From Ohtaekwangia koreensis (GTDB lineage: Bacteria > Bacteroidota > Bacteroidia > Cytophagales > Cyclobacteriaceae), in NCBI RefSeq assembly GCF_900167975.1, contig NZ_FUZU01000001.1, positions 3,061,331-3,125,330 on the forward strand: a stretch of DNA of 64,000 nt. The letters are read 5' to 3'. Below, piece after piece: positions 15,771 through 24,745 of the stretch; within the stretch, counting starts at the first letter, position 1, and each line of letters starts with the position of its first letter. The notes under the pieces were generated by a model. It saw only the letters and a program-made list of their open reading frames with translations, ran no database searches and was not told where the DNA came from. The position numbers were made by a program, and so were the translations under genes.

Positions 15771-16061
15771 ATGTATACAAGATGTTGGCAAATTATAAAA
15801 GACGATACAAAGAGGACGTTTGAAGTTTGTGGACAGTCGTCTACCGGTAACGCATTCACAAACAATGTGTACAGCATGCAAAGAGCCGGCATGAATGTAA
15901 GCTGTGTAACACCTCCTGTAACGAATAAGAATTCAAGCGAAAGCCTTATTAAAATTACAGGCTATACCCGCGAAGACGGACTGCGCGAAAGACTTTTAAA
16001 GGAACTACGCGATATAACCTTGAAATTCGTTGATGACAACGAGGGATGGGATGGTTTCTAA
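15771..16061 (+). CDS. Small protein of unknown function
   Basis: 96 residues: MYTRCWQIIKDDTKRTFEVC, then a Ser/Thr/Asn-rich middle with NNVYSMQRAGMNVSCVTPPV, then ITGYTREDGLRERLLKELRD at the end. No signal peptide or membrane segment. A promoter-like element precedes it. The well-formed C-terminal helix and the ordinary codon use of the region suggest a real gene, but I recognise no family. Confidence 0.6.
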   Translation: MYTRCWQIIKDDTKRTFEVCGQSSTGNAFTNNVYSMQRAGMNVSCVTPPVTNKNSSESLIKITGYTREDGLRERLLKELRDITLKFVDDNEGWDGF

Positions 16062-16098
16062 ACTGAAATATATCCACACAACACGTATCATCATCCCC

Positions 16099-18747
16099 CT
16101 ACTCCGACCGTAATATTTTAGCCGGGTTGGTTATAGCTCCCTTGACTACCTGCATACTTACAGTAAGAAACGCAATCAGCATTAATATAGCTATCGGCAA
16201 TACAAACAGATCCCAGTGTAGTCCGATGTGAAAAGCAAATCCCTGCAGCCACGTATTTATACCATACCAGGAGAGTGGCAAGGCAATGAATGAAGCCACC
16301 AGCACAAGTTGAAGGAATTGGCCCAATAGCAGGATTACTATACCGCTGATCGATGCCCCCAATACTTTTCGGATTCCTATCTCTTTCATTTTTTGTGATG
16401 TCGTAAAGGATGCGAGCCCCCATAAACCCAGGCATGAAATCGCTACAGCAAGCGTGGCGAACAATCCAAAAATGCTACCGAATTGCTGATCGCTTTTATA
16501 CTGTCGATTAAAGGAATCATCCACAAAAGTATATTCAAATGGTTCCCCTGGAATCAGCGTCTTGTAGCGTTCATCAATCGCTTCTATGGTAGCAGGTATA
16601 GTATGGGCCGCAAGATGAATGGATACCTTTGTGGTCGCGATGGTATCGGCAAGAAAAAGAAAAGGCGTATAGTCTGACTTAAGAGAACTCCAATTATAGT
16701 TCTTCAACACGCCTATAATGCTAGCTGTATCCTCTCCTATAACAAGTTGCTCTTTTAATGCTTGTTCTGCTGTGCCAAGTCCAAAGGCAGCCAACGAAGC
16801 TTCATTGATAATAACAGACTCCATATCTGACTTAACCCGTGGGTCAAAGTTCTTACCTGCTATAAAAGTAATGTTATAAGTAGGTATAAAATCCGGGTCC
16901 ACCCAAACGACACTTCCTGACTTAATCTCTGTAACAGGTGTACCGCTCTTGCGGATATCCGCGCCCCAGTTGTGTCCACCGCCAGGCACTGCCCCCGAGG
17001 TAGCGATAGCTTTTACACCGGGCATCTTCTTGACTTCTTCTTTGAAGATCTCAAGTTTCTGTTGTGCCGTTTTCCATGGCAACGTACCGGGTCCTGACAG
17101 AACAAGCATTTGGTCCATCTGCAATCCCTTGTCTTGTGATTGCATAAAATGAATTTGCCGATAGACTACAAATGTACCAGTAATCAAAATTAAAGAAGCA
17201 GCAAACTGAAATACCACCAATGCTTTACGCAATGAAAAGCCACGCCCTTCGCTCCCATTCCCTTTCAATACTTTGGTGATTCGAAAAGACGACAGTACAA
17301 AGGCTGGATATATACCTGAAGCCAGTGTGCCTACTATAGATAAACCCGCGAGAGCAAACCAAAGTCGCACATCGCTGAACTGGAACGACAGCTCTTTTCC
17401 AATGATATCGCCAAGTACAGGAAGTAACGTAATGGCCAGACCAACAGCCAAAAGTGTACTGATGAAATTGATCACAACCGACTCAAAAAGAAATTGAGTT
17501 ATGAGTTCACTACGGAAAGCACCAATGGCTTTTTTAATCCCCACTTCGCGGGCACGCTCCATGGCACGCGCTGTTGAAAGGTTAATATAGTTGATCCAGG
17601 CAATCAATACTATAAAGACAGCGATCATGCCAAAGAAATATAGGGTACCCCGGCTCACGGTTTCAACATCACCTCGCAAACCAGGATGAAGATGAATGTC
17701 ACGAAGCGGCTGCAGCTTCAATTCTACATGCCCATTGTAATCCTTCCATTTGGGATCAAGTCTTCGTCTGCAGAAATCAGGAAACTTTTGCTCCGCTGTT
17801 TGCTGGTTCGCACCATCATTCAACTGAATATAGGTTGTAAAATTATTCCACGCCCAGCCATCATCATTCTGGTATTGTGTACTTTGAAGTATAGCATAGA
17901 GCGGAACGAGTATATCAAAATCAAAGTGTGAGTTCTGTGGTATATCTTCCATAACTGAAGATACAGTATAACTCCCGCTCATGCGGCCACCGGCAAGTGT
18001 CAATGTCTTTCCGATCGGATCAGCAGCGCCAAAGTATTTATGGGCCACAGACTGCGTAAGTACGATGGCATTCGCCTGGTCAAGGGCTGTTGATAAATTA
18101 CCGGTAAGCGTTTTAAAGGTAAAGGCTCGAAGAAAGGTAGAGTCGACTGCAAGTATATTCTCTTCGTGAAAAACCTTAGCGTCACTTTCGCCAGACTCAC
18201 AGGTTACCACTGAATGTTCTGTATGCGTGCGGATATATCGTTTTACTTCTGGTAAGTCGGTTGCCAATGCAGGGCCAAGCCCATAGGTAGTCATTATATT
18301 TGGAGACTTTCGTTCTTCATTCTGAATGAACGTCCGATTGATGCGGTATAGCGAGGCTGCGTTCACATTAAATGTATCGTAGCTTGTTTCGAAGTCTATA
18401 TACTTTAAAATCACAAGGCATGCGCAAACACCCATCGCCAGGCCAACGATATTGATGAATGAAAATGTAGCGCGCTTGCGAATATTTCGAAAAGCCAGTG
18501 TAAAATAATTTTGGATCATAGATATACTGATTAGCGAATGTGATCGGCTACGTTGAAACAGCTTCATATACTCCGGGCGTAGATAACGAATTACACTACT
18601 TGCAAATTTCCAATGCGCACGTGAAGAAGATTCCAGGCAATGTTTTCTATAGAGCTCGGTCAGGTCACCTTCAATTTCATCCAGACAATCTTCGCGGCAA
18701 AACCAGCGAAGGAACTTTAACGCGTATTTAGGGGGTGCTGCATTCAT
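16099..18747 (-). CDS. FtsX/MacB-like ABC transporter permease with N-terminal prefix domain
   Basis: 882 residues. Residues 1-75 form the cytoplasmic prefix typical of Cytophagales permeases next to PadR genes (LRWFCREDCLDEIEGDLTEL), then MIQNYFTLAFRNIRKRATFS leads into the first transmembrane helix. Two FtsX domains are present, each with the RexKEvGIKKAIG-type loop (REVGIKKAIGAFRSEL near 390; MKEIGIRKVLGASI near 770), plus two MacB-like periplasmic domains. It overlaps the PadR gene upstream by four bases (ATGA), so the two form an operon. Membrane component of an efflux or lipoprotein-handling transporter; the ATPase partner is not in the window and the substrate is unknown. Confidence 0.92.
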   Translation of the reverse strand: MNAAPPKYALKFLRWFCREDCLDEIEGDLTELYRKHCLESSSRAHWKFASSVIRYLRPEYMKLFQRSRSHSLISISMIQNYFTLAFRNIRKRATFSFINIVGLAMGVCACLVILKYIDFETSYDTFNVNAASLYRINRTFIQNEERKSPNIMTTYGLGPALATDLPEVKRYIRTHTEHSVVTCESGESDAKVFHEENILAVDSTFLRAFTFKTLTGNLSTALDQANAIVLTQSVAHKYFGAADPIGKTLTLAGGRMSGSYTVSSVMEDIPQNSHFDFDILVPLYAILQSTQYQNDDGWAWNNFTTYIQLNDGANQQTAEQKFPDFCRRRLDPKWKDYNGHVELKLQPLRDIHLHPGLRGDVETVSRGTLYFFGMIAVFIVLIAWINYINLSTARAMERAREVGIKKAIGAFRSELITQFLFESVVINFISTLLAVGLAITLLPVLGDIIGKELSFQFSDVRLWFALAGLSIVGTLASGIYPAFVLSSFRITKVLKGNGSEGRGFSLRKALVVFQFAASLILITGTFVVYRQIHFMQSQDKGLQMDQMLVLSGPGTLPWKTAQQKLEIFKEEVKKMPGVKAIATSGAVPGGGHNWGADIRKSGTPVTEIKSGSVVWVDPDFIPTYNITFIAGKNFDPRVKSDMESVIINEASLAAFGLGTAEQALKEQLVIGEDTASIIGVLKNYNWSSLKSDYTPFLFLADTIATTKVSIHLAAHTIPATIEAIDERYKTLIPGEPFEYTFVDDSFNRQYKSDQQFGSIFGLFATLAVAISCLGLWGLASFTTSQKMKEIGIRKVLGASISGIVILLLGQFLQLVLVASFIALPLSWYGINTWLQGFAFHIGLHWDLFVLPIAILMLIAFLTVSMQVVKGAITNPAKILRSE

Positions 18748-19073
18748 GAGCTAAACGATATCTTGGGAATAAGTTGATATAGCTCTGTGCGTAACTCATA
18801 TTGTTGATCAAGCACTTTTTTTCCATAGGCGGTGATTACATAAAACTTCTTTCGTCTTCCACCTCGTTCTTCGGTAATGCCGCCAAAATGAGATTTTATA
18901 AATCCCTTGTCTTCCATGCGCTTCAAAGCCACATGTATAGCGCTGATATTATACTTGCGCTCCATTCTGGTTTCAAGTGATTCCAGGATGGCCACACCGT
19001 AGGCTTCGTCATGAAGAGCGGCAACCATCAATAATACCAGCTCCTCGAATTCACCAAGAGATTGATCTTTCAT
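18744..19073 (-). CDS. PadR-family transcription regulator
   Basis: 109 residues, winged-helix PadR fold: LGEFEELVLLMVAALHDEAY at the start, then IHVALKRMEDKGFIKSHFG (recognition helix and wing entry), and GGRRKKFYVITAYGKKVL for the wing. Proteins of this short type lack the long C-terminal dimer helix region of PadR-s2. It is followed without a gap by the permease gene (stop/start overlap), a recurrent PadR-permease pair in this group. The 14-bp inverted repeat just upstream of its start suggests it regulates its own operon. Confidence 0.9.
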   Translation of the reverse strand: MKDQSLGEFEELVLLMVAALHDEAYGVAILESLETRMERKYNISAIHVALKRMEDKGFIKSHFGGITEERGGRRKKFYVITAYGKKVLDQQYELRTELYQLIPKISFSS

Positions 19074-19076
19074 ACT

Positions 19077-19130
19077 ATTTACTTAACAAACGTGAAAATA
19101 ATACATTAGTTTCATATTTGTTAAGTAAAT
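19077..19130. promoter_or_regulatory. Perfect 14-bp inverted repeat, likely PadR operator
   Basis: ATTTACTTAACAAA (19077-19090) and TTTGTTAAGTAAAT (19117-19130) are exact reverse complements, 26 bases apart. The left arm starts three bases before the PadR start codon (on the minus strand), so the pair overlaps the promoter region. Inner bases CGTGAAA/TTTCATA add weak symmetry. Autoregulation by the PadR protein is the natural reading. Confidence 0.75.
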
Positions 19131-19162
19131 AAATGGATTCTTTTATCACTTCAAAAAAGCAA

Positions 19163-19184
19163 AGCGCCCACTGAAAGTGGCGCT
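19163..19184 (-). terminator. Terminator after the DinB gene
   Basis: AGCGCCCACT (19163-19172) pairs with AGTGGCGCT (19176-19184), one base bulged, with a three-base loop. Read on the minus strand it is followed by TTGCTTTTTT. It lies 18 bases after the DinB stop at 19202. Confidence 0.8.
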
Positions 19185-19201
19185 GATCTTGCAACTTTAT
19201 T

Positions 19202-19792
19202 TTACAGGCTGAGTAATGGTGCTACAGGTGACATATTAAATTCCTGCTCAACCTTGTTCATCTGCTGAATGTGTCGTTGTGCATGCAAGGCGAGGAAATA
19301 TAGGTATTGGTAAACATCCAGCTTTCCAAGATTATTAACCGACATTGTAGTTTTGTGAAGTATACCTTCACCGTTGGGCAGAAGATCAAGTATATATAAA
19401 TATTGCTCAAGTTGATCTCTCAATTCCCTTCTTACCTCCTGCATCGGTTTTTGTCCGGTGGGTTGATGATGCTCCGGACGCTCCCATGTAAAGGCATCAG
19501 GTTGTGCGATTTCCAATATTGCAGGATTAACCAGCGAGTAATTTTCAAGTTGTAAACCAGAAACAGAAGTTGTCGTGCTTGCGCGAAGCGCCTTGTCTGC
19601 TCCCTTCTCTATAAGAATCAACAGGTAATGATTGGTAAGCATAACATGTTCAAGTACTTCGTTTATACTCCATCCTCCCGAGGAAGGCTTGAAGCAACGC
19701 AACGGGTGCTCTCTGTCGAACCATTCATCCGTCACAGCAAAGGTGCGGATGAGTTCGCGTTTAAGGTTTATAAGTATATGGTCAAACGACAT
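19202..19792 (-). CDS. DinB-family protein
   Basis: 196 residues, cytosolic. The DinB helical bundle is shown by WSINEVLEHVMLTNHYLLIL (first His about residue 49), a middle GQKPMQEVRRELRDQLEQYL helix and LALHAQRHIQQMNKVE near the C-terminus, which supplies the HxxxH pair. The spacing fits the three-histidine metal site of the family. The enzyme's substrate is not evident. It is flanked by terminators on both sides (19163-19184 and 19820-19840), so it is a single-gene transcript. Confidence 0.85.
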   Translation of the reverse strand: MSFDHILINLKRELIRTFAVTDEWFDREHPLRCFKPSSGGWSINEVLEHVMLTNHYLLILIEKGADKALRASTTTSVSGLQLENYSLVNPAILEIAQPDAFTWERPEHHQPTGQKPMQEVRRELRDQLEQYLYILDLLPNGEGILHKTTMSVNNLGKLDVYQYLYFLALHAQRHIQQMNKVEQEFNMSPVAPLLSL

Positions 19793-19819
19793 GGTTTCAA
19801 AATCAATAGTTAATAAAAA

Positions 19820-19840
19820 AGCCCGGGTGGTGCCCGGGCT
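19820..19840 (-). terminator. Strong GC hairpin terminator
   Basis: AGCCCGGG (19820-19827) pairs with CCCGGGCT (19833-19840); on the minus strand the hairpin is followed by six T residues. It ends the minus-strand transcript coming from the tiny ORF at 19870-19962 and/or 20098-21948, and insulates the DinB gene. Confidence 0.85.
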
Positions 19841-19869
19841 TTGTATATCGTGGTAAGGTTACTTTCATC

Positions 19870-19962
19870 TTACAGACATCTCTGATCCCAGGCAAATATT
19901 TTCCATTTCACATCCTTGTGAAACGGGCAAATAGCTGCGATATGAAGCATTGATGTATTCAT
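19870..19962 (-). CDS. Tiny ORF with Lys-Trp motif, family member 1
   Basis: 30 codons ending in TAA, reading MNTSMLHIAAICPF then HKDVKWKIFAWDQRCL. A strong terminator follows 30 bases later, so a short transcript that ends here is plausible. The segment DVKWKIFA resembles two other tiny minus-strand ORFs (21979-22062 with DVKWIIC, 26600-26674 with KWKILFA). At the DNA level GGATGTGAAATGGA is identical between this one and the second. Whether it is translated, or the conservation is of an RNA, cannot be decided here. The rest of the 19841-20097 gap shows nothing. Confidence 0.4.
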   Translation of the reverse strand: MNTSMLHIAAICPFHKDVKWKIFAWDQRCL

Positions 19963-20097
19963 TATGTAACAAATGTAAAAGTATTTTTTAATTCTCAACC
20001 ACCACAGGGGTGTATTTTTTTTGAGGATGTGTAAACATGTTTAAATGCTACTCATAGAGTTGCATCTGAATCAAAGATAGATCACACCATCTGATCG

Positions 20098-21948
20098 CTA
20101 CCGCAGTATCGTAACGATACCTTTATAGTTTGTATTTATATAGGTAAGGTTCAGGTCAATGGTATAGTAATACGTATCCGGAGGAAGAACTTCTCCGTTG
20201 TAGCGGCCGTCCCACTCTTTATCGAATCCCGTGGTCTCAAATACAAGTGAACCTCTCTTGTTATATACACGGATGATCGTATTATCAAAACGATCTGCCT
20301 GCTTCAAAGGCTTTACTCGCCAGGTGTCGTTGGCAGCATCGTTGTTGGGCGTAAAAGCGTTGGGTATATCAAAGCCTATATCTTCCATCAAACCTATCTT
20401 ACGCTCATACAGTGCACTTAACGTTTTGCCGTCATTGAGCCGGAAGTATATAGTTTTGGTTTCCAGTTCCGGGTCTTCCACGTTATTATAGTAGTACTGA
20501 ACAGAGCGTATGGCATCACGATATTCGGCAAGTGTAGCAGTACCAATGAGTGATAGTACACCTTTCGTAGAGTCATATACTCCTCGGATCTTCGAAGTAT
20601 TTTTGAACGTAAGCTCATCAAACCCACCCCGGTACGTTTCGGGCTGAAAGCTGATCTCCGCCAATACCAGGTTGGTGTCGTCAGCGTCTTTGATGTCGAG
20701 TGTTTTCGTAATAAAGATTGGATCGTTGGTGATGGTATATAACAGTGACTCAGTTTCCAGGTTTACAATTTCAGGTGCGTTATTGACAGGCTTCACTGCA
20801 ATCGTAAGTGTATAGGGTTTACTCGTAGCTTTTCCATTGCTCACCGTAACGCTAACTCCCAGGTTCCCCGTGAAATTTGGTGAAGGTGTTATTTGCAGAT
20901 TAGAGACCGTATAGTTTTCTCCTTGCGAGATCTGAAGTGTAAAACCTGTTGGATATTTATTATCCGGATCATTAACAACCAAGTCTGATAACTGTAATGT
21001 GATAGACTGACCTTCGTTTATCTCCAACGGTTTCTGTCCTGTAATCATCAACTCATCGGTTACCGTAATCTTGACATTGAAGGGCGCACTGGTGGCAGCG
21101 CCATCATTAACAGTTACGGGTACCGTAAGTGTACCAACGAAGTTTTGTGCCGGGGTAACGGTGGCACCCGACACGGTATAGTTACTACCTACTGCAACAG
21201 TCATCGTGAAATCTTTCGGGTATACATCATCAGGGTCTGTTACCTGGAGATTTGATAACTGTATGGTAATGGGTTTATTCTTCGCAGTGGCCAAGGCTGC
21301 ATGTCCTGTAATGACAGGAGCAACATTGCCAGGAGAAACCGTTATCTTAAGACTATATACACTGCTGCTTGCCGTGCCGTCACTTACCGTAGTGCCAATG
21401 CTAAGCGTACCCGTAAAACCTGTTGCCGGTGTAATGGTAGTACCACTAACCGTATAGTTTGCTCCTCCGGCAAGACTCAGTGAAAAACCAGTCGGATATG
21501 TATTGTCAGGATCTGTTACCGTAAGATGAGAGAGTTGTATTACGATCGCTGTATTCTCAACCGTTTTAAGCGCAACCTGTCCTGTAATAACCGGTGGATC
21601 GTTAACCGGATTTACTGTGATTTTGAAATTATATACTTCACTATCGTTCTTACCATCATTTACCGTTACCGGCACCGAAAGTATACCGGTAAAGTTAACA
21701 TTAGGTGTTACCGTGCTACCTGAAAGTGTATAATTAGCACCCGGATTAACATGGAGTGTAAAGCCCCAGGGATAAAACAAGTCATCACGATCGGTAACAT
21801 CCAGGTCCGTGAGTTTTATTGTATAAGCTTGTTCTTCGGTAATGCTTACCGGATCCTGGCCGGTAATTTTGGGTTTCTTGTCTCCCCCCTGCCCGAAAAC
21901 CGAAGCAGCGAAAACGAACCCTGATAGAAATAAGAAAATGTGGCGCAT
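20098..21948 (-). CDS. Secreted multi-repeat surface protein with T9SS type B sorting domain
   Basis: 616 residues. An N-terminal signal peptide (MRHIFLFLSGFVFAASVFGQ) is followed by five copies of a ~88-residue cadherin/Ig-like repeat: each has an ITGQ or ITGH start, an I-L-L-V-DPDN/DPDD turn, an xFT(L/M) strand, YTVSG, FxGTLSVPVTVNDG and a YxxKITV end. A further ~130-residue unit (LYTITNDP to YFRLNDGKTL) precedes a C-terminal ~95-residue gliding-motility/CHU_C domain: IPNAFTPNNDAANDTW, IRVYNKRGSLVFE and WDGRYNGEVLPPDTYYYTI. That is a type B sorting signal for the type IX secretion system, so the protein is exported to or across the outer membrane. Probable adhesin or matrix protein; ligand unknown. 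Confidence 0.9.
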   Translation of the reverse strand: MRHIFLFLSGFVFAASVFGQGGDKKPKITGQDPVSITEEQAYTIKLTDLDVTDRDDLFYPWGFTLHVNPGANYTLSGSTVTPNVNFTGILSVPVTVNDGKNDSEVYNFKITVNPVNDPPVITGQVALKTVENTAIVIQLSHLTVTDPDNTYPTGFSLSLAGGANYTVSGTTITPATGFTGTLSIGTTVSDGTASSSVYSLKITVSPGNVAPVITGHAALATAKNKPITIQLSNLQVTDPDDVYPKDFTMTVAVGSNYTVSGATVTPAQNFVGTLTVPVTVNDGAATSAPFNVKITVTDELMITGQKPLEINEGQSITLQLSDLVVNDPDNKYPTGFTLQISQGENYTVSNLQITPSPNFTGNLGVSVTVSNGKATSKPYTLTIAVKPVNNAPEIVNLETESLLYTITNDPIFITKTLDIKDADDTNLVLAEISFQPETYRGGFDELTFKNTSKIRGVYDSTKGVLSLIGTATLAEYRDAIRSVQYYYNNVEDPELETKTIYFRLNDGKTLSALYERKIGLMEDIGFDIPNAFTPNNDAANDTWRVKPLKQADRFDNTIIRVYNKRGSLVFETTGFDKEWDGRYNGEVLPPDTYYYTIDLNLTYINTNYKGIVTILR

Positions 21949-21978
21949 ACTAAGATCTTGCTATACGTCCCTAAAAAA

Positions 21979-22062
21979 TTATTCCAAGGTCATGCAAATG
22001 ATCCATTTCACATCCGTAATCTGTTGAATCAACGCCAGTTTTATATATACACTATACAGCAT
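21979..22062 (-). CDS. Tiny ORF with Lys-Trp motif, family member 2
   Basis: 27 codons: MLYSVYIKLALIQQ then ITDVKWIICMTLE, stop TAA. It lies in the 155-base gap between the lipoprotein hydrolase and the repeat protein, same strand. It shares DVKW and the DNA string GGATGTGAAATGGA with 19870-19962. Coding status is unproven. Confidence 0.35.
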   Translation of the reverse strand: MLYSVYIKLALIQQITDVKWIICMTLE

Positions 22063-22103
22063 GGCGTTGATCCTGAGGAACTACTGAAAAAACTGATGAT
22101 TTG

Positions 22104-23144
22104 TTATTCACAGTACGCGCCCCGAAGGTTCGTATCGGAATCACATCTGAAATCATATCTGGTTTGTAGATATTGTGGTACTGGATTATCTGTGACCTCA
22201 AGCGGAGCCAATGCCTGGCCGTCATAACTTGGCATGGTTACCTGCTCGGCAGAACCGTTTCCCAAAGCAACTTTTTTACCGGCAGCGTTATTATTAAAGC
22301 TATAGTCGATCAGTGCATCCAGCAATCTATATATCCCATAATAATCATACGCATCATAGGCATCTTTCGTGTTGGGCAATACGTGGTCTGCTATATAGGT
22401 ATACGTTGGCAAAGTACTTTTCCTGATCAGGATAAAGTCCTTTTCAGAAGCTGCTATATTAATGTTTTTAAACATATCGATTGCCATCCGGTGATCGTTG
22501 GTAACGTCATCGTCATATACCTGTGTAATCAGTTTGGTATTGGCGGGAAAACTTTCCAGCTGTGCCTGCGTGATCTGAAAGGAATACCATTGAGCCATCG
22601 CAAATATAAAGCGTCCGTTAGCCCCCCAGCCCTCTTCAACAAATCCTTTGTAAGCAAGGCCAAAAGAAGCGCCACCGCCAAACGAATGTCCCATGAAGCC
22701 AACCTTGGTTTTATCGATGATGTCCGGATAGTCAGTGGCTGCTTTCTTGAAACTCTCCCACAATGTATTATAGCGTTCATCCACCGTAACACCAGTCGTT
22801 GGATAGGGAGCAAAGACTACCACATACCCTTTTTTAGCAATGAACTCGTATAGCCCTATATTATATTCACTCTCTTCTCCACCAAAAGGATGCGAATAAA
22901 ATATAGTGGGCTTGGGAGAAGTGATTCCCTGAGGATAAAAAATCTCTACGTTCTTCCCATTATATAGTGGACTGGCGAAAGTGATTTTTGCAACACTAAA
23001 TGAGCCATCGGCTCCGTAACCAGACGTTGGCCGGGATATAGGCCCGTCCAGATCATCATCGACATAAACGGGGTCAACTATGTCATCGTCATTTTTTGAG
23101 CAGGAGATAAACAGTACTAGTAGTAAAAGTGTGAATAGTCGCAT
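22104..23144 (-). CDS. Lipoprotein alpha/beta hydrolase (dienelactone hydrolase/PAF-acetylhydrolase-like)
   Basis: 346 residues. The N-terminus MRLFTLLLLVLFISC is a lipoprotein signal, followed by SKNDDD. The hydrolase fold is shown by PTIFYSHPFGGEESEY (oxyanion region), KGYVVVFAPYPTTG, and the nucleophile elbow VGFMGHSFGGGASFGLA (Ser in GHSFGG). A later YTYIADHVLPNTKDAYDAYD segment contains the likely catalytic His. It is close to chlorophyllase/PET-hydrolase-like or PAF-acetylhydrolase-like enzymes, secreted esterases of varied substrates. Anchored in the envelope, it probably cleaves an ester. The substrate is not evident from its neighbours. Confidence 0.82.
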   Translation of the reverse strand: MRLFTLLLLVLFISCSKNDDDIVDPVYVDDDLDGPISRPTSGYGADGSFSVAKITFASPLYNGKNVEIFYPQGITSPKPTIFYSHPFGGEESEYNIGLYEFIAKKGYVVVFAPYPTTGVTVDERYNTLWESFKKAATDYPDIIDKTKVGFMGHSFGGGASFGLAYKGFVEEGWGANGRFIFAMAQWYSFQITQAQLESFPANTKLITQVYDDDVTNDHRMAIDMFKNINIAASEKDFILIRKSTLPTYTYIADHVLPNTKDAYDAYDYYGIYRLLDALIDYSFNNNAAGKKVALGNGSAEQVTMPSYDGQALAPLEVTDNPVPQYLQTRYDFRCDSDTNLRGAYCE

Positions 23145-23467
23145 TATAAAATTCTGTTAAACGAGCCGGTTAGACTCCGTTGGCAGTTATGGGTTTAATT
23201 GATAAAACATTTTTTTTACGATCTCTATAATTCTTTCAAGATCTATTTTCGATACCGGTTCGGTGACACCGTTACCGAACAAGTTGGTTTATAAACACAC
23301 CTGGCTGAAGATGCTGCACATGACTTACAGTCTTTATGCATTACTATATAAGCCGATAAAACGTCCATATATCCTTTTATAAATTCCTTTGCATAAAAGT
23401 ATATACAGAAAGATTTATAATTTAGGATCTTGTTGATCGATCAGCAATAAACAAAAGCCCCACAACC
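23145..23467. other. Intergenic region between divergent genes
   Basis: Upstream region for two divergent genes, the lipoprotein hydrolase (minus) and the oxidoreductase (plus). It is AT-rich near 23340-23430, with ATAAATTCCTTTGC (about 23382) as the closest match to a Bacteroidota -7 box. No gene, repeat or hairpin was recognised. Confidence 0.4.
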
Positions 23468-24589
23468 ATGAAATCACGCAGAGACTTTTTACAACGCGCA
23501 GCAGCATCCGCTTTAGCGTTACCATTTTTATCATCTTTTAAAACAGAGCAATACAATCCCGAAGCATATGGCAAACAGTATCAAGGGCCAATACTACGTG
23601 TTGCCATTATGGGCCTTGGATCATACGGTTCGCGTGTAGCCGAAGCGATGAAAGATTGCAAGCAGGCTAAACTTACAGGCGTCATCAGCGGCACTCCGTC
23701 CAAGATCAAAGACTGGCAGAGCAAGTATAGCATTCCAGAGAAAAACTGCTATAACTATGAGAACTTCGACAACATTAAGAACAACCCGGATATTGATGCG
23801 GTATATGTTATAACGCCAAACGCTCTTCATCACGACCAGGTGATTCGGGTGGCTAAAGCAGGTAAACACGTAATCTGCGAAAAACCGATGGCTATAAATG
23901 CGCAGGAAGGTCAGCAGATGGTTGATGCCTGTAAAAAAGCGAATGTAAAATTACTGGTTGGATACAGGATGCACTTTGAACCGAAGACACTGGAAATAGT
24001 CCGCATGAGAAAGGATGGCGAGTTTGGCAAGATCTTGTTTTTCCAGGGACTGTCAGGCTTTACAATCGGTGATCCGAATCAATGGCGACTGAACAAGCAA
24101 CTGGCCGGAGGTGGTGCCATGATGGATATCGGTATATATTCGATTAACGGTGCCCGCTATATGGTGGGCGAAGAACCGATCTGGGTTACGGCACAGGAAA
24201 CCAAGAACAATCCGCAGAAATTCAAAGCAGGTGTTGATGAGACAATTCAGTTCCAGTTAGGTTTTCCCGGTGGAGCCGTGTCCTCATGCCTTTCAACCTA
24301 TAGCATGAACAGTCTCGATCGTTTTTTCCTCAATGGTGAAAAAGGATATGCGGAATTGCAGCCGTCAACCGGTTATGGACCGATCAAAGGCCGTACGCAC
24401 CGTGGCGAGTTAGACCAGCCACACGTTACACATCAGACCGTGCAAATGGATGAAATGGCAGGTATCATCCTGCAGGGAAAACAGCCAATTGTACCGGTGG
24501 ATGGCGAAGAAGGCGTAAAAGACATGAAGATTATTGACGCCATATACCAAGCCGTTCAAAGTGGTAAAAAAGTAGAACTGAAACTCTAG
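23468..24589 (+). CDS. Tat-exported Gfo/Idh/MocA-family oxidoreductase
   Basis: 373 residues. The N-terminus MKSRRDFLQRAAASALALPF carries a textbook twin-arginine motif (SRRDFLQ), so the folded enzyme is exported with its cofactor. The dinucleotide-binding fold follows: LRVAIMGLGSYGSRVAEAM, AVYVITPNALHHDQVI and the family motif ICEKPMA (Lys about residue 139). The C-terminal Gfo/Idh domain includes GGGAMMDIGIYSINGARYM. It resembles glucose-fructose oxidoreductase and other periplasmic sugar dehydrogenases with a tightly bound NADP. The sugar substrate cannot be inferred. The TatA gene is at 52646. It is transcribed alone, facing away from the lipoprotein hydrolase. Confidence 0.9.
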   Translation: MKSRRDFLQRAAASALALPFLSSFKTEQYNPEAYGKQYQGPILRVAIMGLGSYGSRVAEAMKDCKQAKLTGVISGTPSKIKDWQSKYSIPEKNCYNYENFDNIKNNPDIDAVYVITPNALHHDQVIRVAKAGKHVICEKPMAINAQEGQQMVDACKKANVKLLVGYRMHFEPKTLEIVRMRKDGEFGKILFFQGLSGFTIGDPNQWRLNKQLAGGGAMMDIGIYSINGARYMVGEEPIWVTAQETKNNPQKFKAGVDETIQFQLGFPGGAVSSCLSTYSMNSLDRFFLNGEKGYAELQPSTGYGPIKGRTHRGELDQPHVTHQTVQMDEMAGIILQGKQPIVPVDGEEGVKDMKIIDAIYQAVQSGKKVELKL

Positions 24590-24745
24590 CAGAAAGTATA
24601 TATCTAAATCATTTTCAGATCTATAGCCGCTATTGTGTGCATCAATAGCTACTATACCCTGTTGTGATTTTAGCAATAACTTTTGCACCCGGTGTGAAAA
24701 AGCATCCGTGCTCAGAAGATCTACGATAGCACTCAACATATACCG

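Noticed and set aside
22173-22853. Plus-strand frame of 226 codons
   Set aside because: It lies wholly antisense to the lipoprotein hydrolase, which has a lipobox and a GHSFGG motif; the frame has no recognisable family features.
23145-23467. Small plus-strand frame near 23310 (MLHMTYSLYALLYKPIKRPY)
   Set aside because: It lacks the Lys-Trp motif of the other tiny ORFs and has no terminator or conserved neighbour.
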